Position numbers and translations under genes: made by a program. A stretch of 64,000 nt of DNA from Blepharisma japonicum. Its lineage: Eukaryota > Ciliophora > Heterotrichea > Heterotrichida > Blepharismidae. The stretch is from the NCBI GenBank assembly GCA_949751835.1, contig CATKHK010000006.1, positions 1 through 64,000 on the forward strand, written 5' to 3'. The notes under the pieces are model-generated. The model made no database searches. It was not told the origin of the DNA and was given only the letters and a program-made list of their open reading frames with translations. Below, piece after piece: positions 56,468-64,000 of this stretch (its first letter is position 1; each line of letters begins with the position of its first letter).

Positions 56468-57133
56468 TTATTTTATAAGGTTTCTTTTTCTCATCTCTAC
56501 AGTAAAAAAATTTGTGAAAAGAGCTCCTATAATTCCACCCAAGGAAGGAGCAATAATGAAAATCCAAGTATTTTCAAAATGCGTCCCATGCTTGATGTAA
56601 TAATATATATTAACTCCTAATCCAATTGCAGGATTAAAACAACCATTTGTTATATGCCCTACAGTAGATATGCTTCCAAAAACAGTCAGCACAATAGCAG
56701 CATTAAAAACTACTTTGTCAATGTGACACATTTTACCCATCATCACTGCATTTGCACAGATAAGCATTGTAAAAATCAACTCAGCCCAAAAAGCTTGGGC
56801 AATTGAGTAATCATCTAAGGCATCGAAAAACATGTTGTGATGGACAATTCCCCATGCGCAAAGAGCAGAAAATAAGGCCGCTATAAATTGGGTTACAATG
56901 TATAAGAGTGCATCAGTGACATCAATTTTTGAGACTTTTTTATTTAAATATTTGTCATAGAGGAGAGCAAGTGTTACGGCTGGATTGAAATGTGCGCCTG
57001 AGCACAGTCCAGAAATACCTTGGCCACATCAGATAGCACCACACACAGCAAAAGGTTCTCCGCCACTTACGCCTGAAGTAAAGACTATTAAAAAGACTCC
57101 TACGAACTCAGCACAAAGGCGTCTGAAAAGCAT
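56468..57133 (-). CDS. Aquaporin (MIP family)
   Basis: 221 residues, TAA stop; a TGA near 57030 is Trp (CGAIWCGQG). Six membrane helices are visible with both NPA boxes: FNPAVTLALL (~70) and FNPAIGLGV (~165). The first half starts MLFRRLCAEFVGVFLIVFTSG, the usual MIP helix 1. It is slightly shorter than typical (~250) because the termini are short. It moves water, perhaps glycerol; the selectivity residues were not resolved. Its stop lies 48 bp upstream of the pseudo-cyclase start on the same strand. In a freshwater ciliate a contractile-vacuole role is plausible but inferred. Confidence 0.93.
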
Positions 57134-57190
57134 GGGTTAGTCTATTAATCGATTTATAATATTAAATGAGTTATAAATAAATACTAATTT

Positions 57191-57202
57191 TCACATTAGA
57201 AA
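57191..57202 (-). promoter_or_regulatory. Partial kinesin-type box before the aquaporin
   Basis: tcacattagaaa equals the first twelve bases of the kinesin copy 2 and 3 boxes, then diverges (gct instead of tgg). It lies 58 nt upstream of the aquaporin ATG in the same relative orientation. Confidence 0.3.
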
Positions 57203-57622
57203 GCTATTTAATGAGCTTTTCTTAAAATCATATAGGGTGATAAATTCCTGATGCATTTTTTTACATTTTTCAACAGATCAAAAAACAAAAGATTTAAGCA
57301 GAAAAGGCTGAGATAATAGGAATGCCCCAAGAGGAAGAAATATGCGTGAGCACAAACGTAAAAGTGTACCTGGGCTACTAAAAATGCTTAGCTAGGATGA
57401 GATTGTGCGATTATATTAGTCTTGACAAATCAACTAATTACAAAGTAAAAATATAGTCCCTAATATTAAAATTATGCAAAAAGGTCTAGAATTAATTTCA
57501 ATGTATATAAAGAGACAAGAAATCGAATAATCTACAAATATTTATATGTAATTATCTCAAGAAACGATATATATATAAGCTGCAAGAATTTAAAACTCTA
57601 TTAGCACTTATAATTGAGACAT

Positions 57623-57847
57623 ATGATTGAGAGTCAGATGCATTGTAACAGGAATAGGATTGTTGTATTATTTTCAATTGGTAAAGGAAAAGACTTATTG
57701 ATAAGAAAACAAGAAGTTAAAGATGTGCACATTGGTGAGGCTAGCAGTCTTGAAAGTGGCTATGCTCAAGAATGACTCAAAATTATCGAAGAAGTCGAGG
57801 AAACAAAATCACCGTCCAACCAATTAAAAAAGATACAAATGAAATAA
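57623..57847 (+). CDS. Possible small protein, 74 residues
   Basis: Starts MIESQMHCNRNRIVVLFSIG and ends TSPSNQLKKIQMK before TAA; one TGA is read as Trp (QEWLKIIEEVEE). It is visible only when TGA is a sense codon. Composition is protein-like (amphipathic C-terminal helix) and less AT-rich than the surroundings. I know no family. It may equally be a fragment of a lost gene. Confidence 0.3.
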
Positions 57848-58196
57848 GGTAAATTAAGATCTGATAATATTTATAATTTACTAGAAACGTTTTTGTTTGT
57901 CAGAATTTATATATATTCATACATATCTATTAAAAATTATTATTTCAAACATAAAATCACCATACTCAATTATAGATTCAGTAAATGTCTGTTGTGAAGT
58001 AATTCTCACATAAGGGAGGTTTCTTGGCTTTGAAATTTGTATATATATTTATGATTGCAAATAATTTTATATCTTTCATAGAGCTGCCAATTTACAATCC
58101 TGAACTTTTATATTTTTATTTTTAAAAGATTGAATATTTTAAAAATCAAAAATAAGCTCTTAAAACTCAAAAAGCAGCTATTCTATAAATATTCCA

Positions 58197-58300
58197 TATG
58201 TGAGCAAAATCTGATAGGAAAATGAAAAAGGAATATTTTTCGACTTGCTTAATATTTTTTACTCCTGATATTCCTTTTCTTTTTCATATCCTTTCACATA
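58197..58300. repeat. Imperfect inverted repeat, possible MITE or IES-like relic
   Basis: The left arm 58197-58236 and the reverse complement of the right arm 58268-58300 both begin tatgtga and end aaaaggaatat-like (tgaaaaaggaatat versus gaaaaggaatat), with a 31-nt loop. The outer ends are flanked by aatatt-type sequence on both sides. Size (~105 nt), AT-rich arms and an intergenic position fit a small non-autonomous element, but no target duplication was proven. Confidence 0.45.
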
Positions 58301-58651
58301 AATATTAGGATTATTCAATTTCTGATAACTATTAAAAAAGCTATTTTCCTAGTTTTTGTTTTAATTACTGATTTTGAATCCTTAAAATGATCTAATTATT
58401 TATTTCTATTTACCAGTTAAATTTTCTTTGAATATTGTTACAATTCCTCATTTTCTTTCAAAAATCCTTTAAATAAAAATTTATGGTGATCGGTCAAACT
58501 TATAAATTTTTGAGACGGATATTAGGATTTTTCAATCATTCCTAATATTCTTAGGCTATCGTTTATCAGATTTACTTAAATTTCCTCCACTGGACCATAT
58601 TCGAATAATGAAAATGGATGGTATACATTAGATTTATAATGCCATAGACAT

Positions 58652-58661
58652 CTATTTCTAA
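58652..58661 (+). promoter_or_regulatory. Kinesin-type box before the gene at 58701
   Basis: ctatttctaa on the + strand is the reverse complement of ttagaaatag, one base off the kinesin core, correctly oriented for a + strand gene and 40 nt before the ATG. Confidence 0.35.
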
Positions 58662-58700
58662 CTACCAAATATTCACCGAATAGCCATTACATTATAATAA

Positions 58701-59228
58701 ATGAAATCAGGAAGCCAAAATAACAACCAACCAAGACATCGTAAAACCCAAAGGCTTATTGAGCCACTTTACGAAGCATCCTACCGAGAAATTATGCATG
58801 ATCTCAAACTGCTTAATGATTTATCTCCAAAAAAACCAGTGGTCCCAACAGAAACAATCCTTCCCCTAAAGCGGCCGAGACCTGAAAGACCTGTAGAAAC
58901 CATTGAGGAGACCCAAGCCCTTGAAATGCTCGTTTCTTTAATTGAGAAAACTGAGGCGAAAATTCCTAAGGCCCAATCTCCAAGAATAGAAAAAACAATA
59001 GTGAAAAGCCCTAAGGCTCAAACTCCTAAGACAGTGAATGTTCAGCAAACAGGAACATATCAGCAAGCCCAGATGATGAAGTTAGGAATGTTTTGGAACC
59101 AATACATGCTGATGATGCAGTGGCAAAATTATTATGCTAACTTGAATTACTATGGAGGTCCAGTAAAAAAGTTTCAAACAGAACTCAAGCAGAACGTTTA
59201 CGCAGACGTGTCTGCTGGAAATTTGTAA
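58701..59228 (+). CDS. Small Pro/Lys-rich protein of unknown function
   Basis: 175 residues, TAA stop. The N-terminal ~20 residues are basic and polar, then a short helix (YREIMHDLKLLNDL), a Pro/Lys/Thr-rich middle with a repeated motif (PKAQSPR, PKAQTPK), and a Met/Gln/Tyr-rich end (YQQAQMMKLGMFWNQYMLMM). No domain recognised. It has a kinesin-type upstream box at the same 40-nt distance. Confidence 0.65.
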   Translation: MKSGSQNNNQPRHRKTQRLIEPLYEASYREIMHDLKLLNDLSPKKPVVPTETILPLKRPRPERPVETIEETQALEMLVSLIEKTEAKIPKAQSPRIEKTIVKSPKAQTPKTVNVQQTGTYQQAQMMKLGMFWNQYMLMMQWQNYYANLNYYGGPVKKFQTELKQNVYADVSAGNL

Positions 59229-59631
59229 TAACTTTATGACAAAATTAATTTTATAAATTATTAGCTTTTATGGACAGAATGCTATGGTTGATAAGCAATA
59301 AATGATGAGATAGTTTTTAGGGATAATGACTTCTGTATGAGTCGTTTTTCTACGCATTTTGATTCATTATCTTGTGTTTGTCATACTTGGTATGAGAAAA
59401 AATTAATTCACTTTTTCAATTTTTCTTAGTAAATTTCCTGTCGTATATCTTCCCTCACAAATTATCACTGATTCTTCTAGATTTAGCTTCAACCCTTGTT
59501 CCTAATCTAAATTTTTTCGAAATCCTTCACATTAATTAATCATTCTGTATTAAATAATCACAAAATTACTATTAACTGACCCTTAGGTTTTGTTAGATGG
59601 AATTTAACTTTGCCATTATCCTGGCGAATAA
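59229..59631. other. Intergenic, no gene seen
   Basis: About 400 bp, AT-rich, between two + strand genes. No conserved box or coding frame was recognised. Confidence 0.55.
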
Positions 59632-60621
59632 ATGGTATCAATTTGGCTCTTGATTTCTCTTATTGGAGTGACCTATGCAAGCCCAATGTGCTATGCAGTC
59701 TCTATAGAAGGTGGCGGAAGCCATGGAGCATTTGAAGCTGGTGCTCTTTGAACTCTTGCCTACAATTCCACTCAATATGTCCAATGGAATGTTGTAACAG
59801 GAATTTCCACTGGAGCTTTAAATGCTGGGGGTGTTGCTCAATTTGCTCAAGGACAAGAAAAAGCTATGTCTGATTTTCTAATAAATACTTGGCTCACCCT
59901 TAATGGTTCTTCCAGCGTTTTTGTGGAATGGGATGGTGGACTTGTTGAAGGCCTTTTGTTCCAACGTGGGGTTTATGATAACAAGCCACTTGTCAAAACT
60001 TTGAACTCAAAATTCATATATGGGGTCCATAGAAACATTACAATAGGCTCTACAAACTTAGACACTGGACTTTTTGGGCAATTTAATGAAACTCTTGGCC
60101 CTCAAGGTCTTTTAACCGCTATTACTTGTTCTGCATGTCCTCCTTGGTACTTCCCTCCAACTAACTTTTTGGGCAGCACTTGGGTTGATGGTGGTGTCGT
60201 TATAAATCTTGATGTTTTTGCAGCTGTCAACAGATGTCTTGATGTTGTGTCTGACCAATCACAAATTGTTGTGGACTTGATTTATGATAGCACTAACTAT
60301 ACCATCCCAGCAGAAACTAATATGACAACTTTTGATGTATTTAGACGTGTAAAAGAGGTTAAAGACTATGATGGACAAATGTGGTTCTATTATAACGCAA
60401 TTACAGCTTGGCCCAAAGTTAATTATAGATATATCATTTTCCCTAGCCAAGCAATGCCTGGTGGTCCTGGAGTTCCACTTGACTTTAACCAAACAGTGCT
60501 CGTAAATGAAGTAGCTCTAGGAAAGAGTGATACCCTTAACGTCCTCAATAGCAAAGTTGATGGAAAAACGATTTTAATGCAAAGATATCACGAAAACAAG
60601 AGTAAAATCATTTACCCTTAA
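59632..60621 (+). CDS. Secreted patatin-like phospholipase
   Basis: 329 residues, TAA stop; the TGA near 59750 is Trp (AGALWTLA). It starts with a signal peptide (MVSIWLLISLIGVTYASP). Patatin motifs are complete: oxyanion loop EGGGSHGAFEAG (~27-38), nucleophile elbow GISTG (~61-65) with the catalytic Ser, and the Asp in WVDGGVVINLD (~185). It should hydrolyse acyl-lipid esters in the secretory path, phagosome or outside the cell. The C-terminal ~120 residues are less conserved. The ATG at 59632 gives the signal peptide; a nearby upstream ATG is in another frame. Confidence 0.88.
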
Positions 60622-60764
60622 TTTATTATTCTTTCGTAGCTAGATAGATTTAATGTTTTAATTGCATAAGAAGAAATTTCTAAAAAATATAAAAAGTAAA
60701 ACCAATGCTAAAATTTTATTAAAATATCAAAAAAATCGATAATTTGATTAACTTATATAAAAGA

Positions 60765-62255
60765 TTAATCATTTATTAAATAATCAATCATTCCAATCAC
60801 TTCCAAACTCTCAGCCTTTAATTTGTATTCTTCTGTAGCTGCTTCTCTTAACTCCTCTAGCTCTTTTTTCACTTCTGGGTTTATCAAAGAAACAGCAGAA
60901 TACATATCAACAACAATATTAGCCAGCGGAATAACCACATGAGAATATTTTGGATTATTCACTTTTTCAGTCACCCAAGCAATAATCTTTGCTATATCTT
61001 GTGGTTCCCTATGCTTTAGCGCTGCAATTAGTCCATCTCTTTGCTCTAATTCTTGAATAATCGTTATAATCAGCTCAGGCCTGTCCAATTCAAAAGCCAA
61101 ATCTATCACTTCTGAGTACCTGAATTTCTTCAGCAGAACATCATACTCTTTTAGCTTCTTTTTTATTTGTCCTTCAATTTGTATTTCATTGCCATCAGGC
61201 TTGCTATAAATTCCTCTATTAAAATACTTATAATCCTTTACTGTCTCTTTTGGGGCTGTTTTTCTATATTCTTCCCATTTTTCCAAATAAATTTGGTCAG
61301 TCTCTTCAATTTTCTTTTTTCTCTTTGGTTTTGCGTTTTTATGCTGCCTCACAGAAAGTTTCCCATCAGCCATCCCAACAACTAGATGGGAATTTTCATT
61401 GGTTACTTTGGCAGATAAGACTGGACTGGGGTATTTTATTGTATGTCCTACTGTAAAATCCTTCAAATTATGGATTTTCACAGAGCCATCTAAGCTGGAT
61501 GTAATTAGTCTTGTATTGTGTGAATCTGTTGAGATTGAGGTAATGTTTTTACTGTGTGTGCTATATGTGTGTAGTAATTTATTTTGGTTTAAATCCCAGA
61601 CTTTATAATTTGTATGGCCAGCTGTGATTAAAAAGTCATTAATGCCGAGTACTGCAGAAACAGGGGCATTGTGGTTGAATTCTTTAACCATCCCGATTCG
61701 CTTGTCCCATAGCTTGATTATGCCGTCCATGCCACCACTGATAGCTAGTTCTCCTATGGTTCCTATAGCTCTGACATAATCATTATGGCCTTGCCAAGCT
61801 TCTAGTTCTTTATTTTGGGATAAATCCCACAATCTTACATTTCCATCGTCGCAGCCTGTAATAAAGTTTCCATCTCCCCAAAAAGTCATCGAATAAGCAG
61901 GTTTTGGATGTTTGTAATTTCTCAATAAGGTTTTTGTATTTACCTGAAAAATTGAGACTTTACCTTCAATATCTCCTGCTGTGAAAAGCTCACCATCGTT
62001 TCGAAAGCACCCACCCAAAGCTAAAGTGCGGAATCTGGATATGGAAAATTCGTGAGAATTTTGGTAATTAAAAAATCTGACTGAATTAGATGATGTGCAT
62101 GTGTAAAAATCTGAAGAGCTTGCTACATTTACAATAGCAGCATGGTCTTGGCGAAGTAGAACATTACGGAATGACTTCCAATACTTTTGTTCTGCAGTTT
62201 CTGAGGTAGGCTTTTTTGGAAATTTAATAAGCTCTAAAGGCTGGTAGTTTGCCAT
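60765..62255 (-). CDS. UTP15: UTP15, U3 snoRNP small-subunit processome protein
   Basis: 496 residues, TAA stop. Start MANYQPLELIKFPKK matches the UTP15 N-terminus (MAGYKPV... in human), so I place it at 62255; an in-frame ATG at 62345 would overlap the neighbouring + gene. Seven WD40-type blades follow (~35-330; CDDGNVRLWDLSQN, GGMDGIIKLWDKRI, SSLDGSVKIHNLKD). The C-terminal UTP15 domain (~370-490) begins around YFNRGIYSKP and has FRYSEVIDLAFE. It belongs to the t-UTP group that acts in pre-18S rRNA processing and rDNA transcription in the nucleolus. Confidence 0.92.
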   Translation of the reverse strand: MANYQPLELIKFPKKPTSETAEQKYWKSFRNVLLRQDHAAIVNVASSSDFYTCTSSNSVRFFNYQNSHEFSISRFRTLALGGCFRNDGELFTAGDIEGKVSIFQVNTKTLLRNYKHPKPAYSMTFWGDGNFITGCDDGNVRLWDLSQNKELEAWQGHNDYVRAIGTIGELAISGGMDGIIKLWDKRIGMVKEFNHNAPVSAVLGINDFLITAGHTNYKVWDLNQNKLLHTYSTHSKNITSISTDSHNTRLITSSLDGSVKIHNLKDFTVGHTIKYPSPVLSAKVTNENSHLVVGMADGKLSVRQHKNAKPKRKKKIEETDQIYLEKWEEYRKTAPKETVKDYKYFNRGIYSKPDGNEIQIEGQIKKKLKEYDVLLKKFRYSEVIDLAFELDRPELIITIIQELEQRDGLIAALKHREPQDIAKIIAWVTEKVNNPKYSHVVIPLANIVVDMYSAVSLINPEVKKELEELREAATEEYKLKAESLEVIGMIDYLIND

Positions 62256-62267
62256 ATTAGCAATTAA

Positions 62268-62963
62268 ATGATTCCAGGTTTCACGCACAGTAATGATATG
62301 ATTACTAAGCAATTTTATGCTGATTTTGGTGCAAGTCTCTTTCAATTCCCAACTGGCGAAATGGTGCCAGATATTTCAGAAATTTTAGAATTTCAAAACA
62401 CTGTCCTTACTTCGTTATATAGCAACAACCTCCAGCTGGAAATGCTATTTGATAAGGTGCTAAACGAGGCCAAAACTCTAAACTCCTATCTCTCGAACCC
62501 TCGACATTCAGACTTGGTCATCCCTGAATCGTGCGATCCAAGCCAAGCTTTTTCAATGATGAGTTTAGATTTGGATTATCATTTAGTGCTTGAATCTCAG
62601 CTGCCAGAAAGCATTTACAAAGAGAGAGGATTTGCAATTTCTGTTTCCCTTCGGAATAGAAAAGACGAAATCTGTTTTTTGGCAGCCCATTCAAGATATA
62701 AGGTGTTCCTGTTCACCATGGACCAGCAGCCTCGGCAATTAACTATTAATATCTCTGGTAAACGAATTATCAGAGGAACAGTGGAAGCAGAAATGCAGGA
62801 CAACGGCATTGTAAATTTGACCAATATTGTGATAAATGAAGTCAGCTCACACTACGCAAAAGAGTCCTTTTGTTTGTGCATAATGAGTACTAGCAGCTCT
62901 CAGGTCAAGCCGCTGCTAATTAAAGACCTCCTTGTGAAGGCTCGTAAAATGCTAAAAGATTAA
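62268..62963 (+). CDS. Unknown protein, divergent partner of UTP15
   Basis: 231 residues, TAA stop. Starts MIPGFTHSNDM; a second ATG at 62298 (MITKQFYADF) may be used instead. The N-terminal ~85 residues include a helix (EFQNTVLTSLYSNNLQLEM). The C-terminal half is beta-rich with a patterned core: FAISVSLRNRKDEI, KVFLFTMDQQPRQLTINISG, GIVNLTNIVINEVSSHYAKE, KARKMLK. The INEVSSHY...KARK pattern looks like a conserved immunoglobulin-like domain, but I cannot name it with confidence. Its ATG is only 12 nt from the divergent UTP15 ATG. Confidence 0.7.
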   Translation: MIPGFTHSNDMITKQFYADFGASLFQFPTGEMVPDISEILEFQNTVLTSLYSNNLQLEMLFDKVLNEAKTLNSYLSNPRHSDLVIPESCDPSQAFSMMSLDLDYHLVLESQLPESIYKERGFAISVSLRNRKDEICFLAAHSRYKVFLFTMDQQPRQLTINISGKRIIRGTVEAEMQDNGIVNLTNIVINEVSSHYAKESFCLCIMSTSSSQVKPLLIKDLLVKARKMLKD

Positions 62964-63230
62964 GTAAAATGGATTAAAATTATTCAAAACTTTTTTTAAA
63001 ATTTCTGGTTAAATAAATTTTGAGAAAAACTAAGACTAATTTAATTATAAATTCGAATTCTTATTGAGGTATAATATATTCCCAAAGTAGGAAATTAATT
63101 AACGTAATTTTTTTCTTTTTGATGAAAACTTTAAAATAATTATAAAGATTTGTTTAATTTTCTTTATTATGGTTGGAATTTAAAATTAGCCAAAAAATTA
63201 AGAATTAATAACTAAGTTTTTTGACATAAA

Positions 63231-64000
63231 ATGTCAGAAGAAGAAAACATTTCTGCATTAGAAAATTATATTCTCTCTTCTGATAAGCAGTCAGCCATCA
63301 ATTATTTTCCACCAGCTTCTTCGTTTGGGCAATTTTTAAAAGCTAACCTTTTACTCGATAAAGGTCAATTTAAGAATTCGGAATTTGATGAAACATTAAA
63401 AGAGCTTGAAAAATCAGATAAAAACCTTTATTTTACTATGGCTATTAGAAAAGATATAAAAGACCTTGATTTTATCGAAACTAAAGAAAAAATCAACGAA
63501 AAGATTGATGAAATCAACTCAAAAGAAATGAGATTTCGGTTTGACTATCCAGTTCCGATATCATCTGATATTAAAGAAAAGAATGAATTTAGTACACATT
63601 TGAATGAAAGTTTATTTTTAGAACCTTTTGATTGTGAAATTTTATCAAATGCACAGCTTTCTGATTTATCTCCTCAAGGAAAATTGAAAATAAATACTGC
63701 AAAATTGGATAAAGAATTATTCAAAGAATTATTAATTAAGTGAGACAATTTATATGCATTGCAAGGTATTCCTGAAAAAATTGATGAATTAATAAAAGAA
63801 GACAATTTTCATTTCGTTAAATGCTTTAAATACATGAGCTTTCAGCAAATGGAAGATTTATTGAAAATAAATAAAAACATTCTCAATAACTCAGGATTCA
63901 TTAAAGCGTTTTTGTATAAAAAATACTTTTATAGGTTAAAGAGTGATGATCTAGAAAACTATGAAATTTATAGCAAGGTTTGGGAAGAAATCAATGATTT
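63231..64000 (+). CDS. Unknown protein, partial at window end
   Basis: At least 256 residues, open to the window edge when the TGA at 63741-63743 is Trp (LLIKWDNLYAL). It starts MSEEENISALENYIL and is helical, Lys/Glu/Asp-rich, with repeated short patterns such as DKELFKELLIKW and KCFKYMSFQQMEDLLK. No known domain is seen in the visible part; the family may be recognisable from the missing part. The 267-bp gap before it is AT-rich with no gene. Confidence 0.7.

Larger units (their letters stand above)
57134..58700. other. Long gene-poor region
   Basis: About 1.57 kb, the longest gap in the window. It holds the partial box at 57191, a small UGA-containing open frame (57623-57847), an imperfect inverted repeat (58197-58300) and a box before the next gene (58652). 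The rest is AT-rich. Confidence 0.6.

Noticed and set aside
1-64000. Telomere repeats, CRISPR arrays, virus-like or transposase genes
   Set aside because: None was recognised on either strand; the tandem repeats present are explained by TPR coding and low-complexity sequence.

Overview
The window looks like nuclear DNA of a heterotrich ciliate that reads UGA as tryptophan; Blepharisma is the best guess. The evidence is internal. Almost every recognisable protein is open only if TGA is read as Trp, and the same Trp is TGG in one aldehyde dehydrogenase paralogue and TGA in another. All recognised genes end in TAA or TAG, never TGA. The only three introns found are exactly 15 nt (GTA...TAG), the size known from heterotrichs. 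The DNA is AT-rich, genes are compact and on both strands, and intergenic gaps are mostly 30-400 bp. No telomere repeat, tRNA, rRNA, CRISPR array, virus-like element or intact transposon was seen.

Layout. 1-4570: a turbulent cluster of one TPR/kelch family, with a TPR gene running off the left edge (-), an intact kelch-like gene (+), and decayed kelch and TPR copies. 4649-7552: ISWI chromatin remodeler. 7553-10185: gene-poor, with a small ubiquitin-like gene and decayed fragments. 10186-16084: REV3 (DNA polymerase zeta, two 15-nt introns) and a TTLL6-type tubulin glutamylase. 16267-17637: METTL13-C-like methyltransferase (-). 17843-28312: three tandem kinesin paralogues (-), each with the same short box about 40 nt upstream of its start codon. 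28731-31022: a coiled-coil protein and splicing factor YJU2. 31431-32696: nucleoside transporter (-, one intron). 33070-41887: glutamate-receptor-like channel, MLH3-like protein and a 1830-aa RCC1/IQGAP-like protein (+). 41936-46721: three tandem aldehyde dehydrogenases (-). 47143-51877: a disordered protein (+), importin-5-like karyopherin (-) and a secreted DsbA-like protein (-). 52473-57133: UAP1 (+), a voltage-sensor/pseudo-cyclase membrane protein (-) and an aquaporin (-). 57134-58700: mostly non-coding, with a small UGA-containing ORF and an inverted repeat. 58701-64000: a hypothetical protein, a secreted patatin-like lipase, UTP15 (-), a divergently paired unknown gene, and a partial gene leaving the right edge.

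Most genes are housekeeping (chromatin, translesion synthesis, splicing, ribosome biogenesis, nuclear import, sugar-nucleotide synthesis) or serve cilia and membranes (TTLL, kinesins, channel, pseudo-cyclase, aquaporin). No operon logic is expected in a ciliate, so neighbours are not taken as functionally linked except for the tandem duplicates. The most unusual items are the pseudo-cyclase fused to a voltage-sensor-like domain, the MLH3-like protein with a damaged ATPase but kept nuclease-domain motifs, the shared upstream box, and the recombining TPR/kelch locus.
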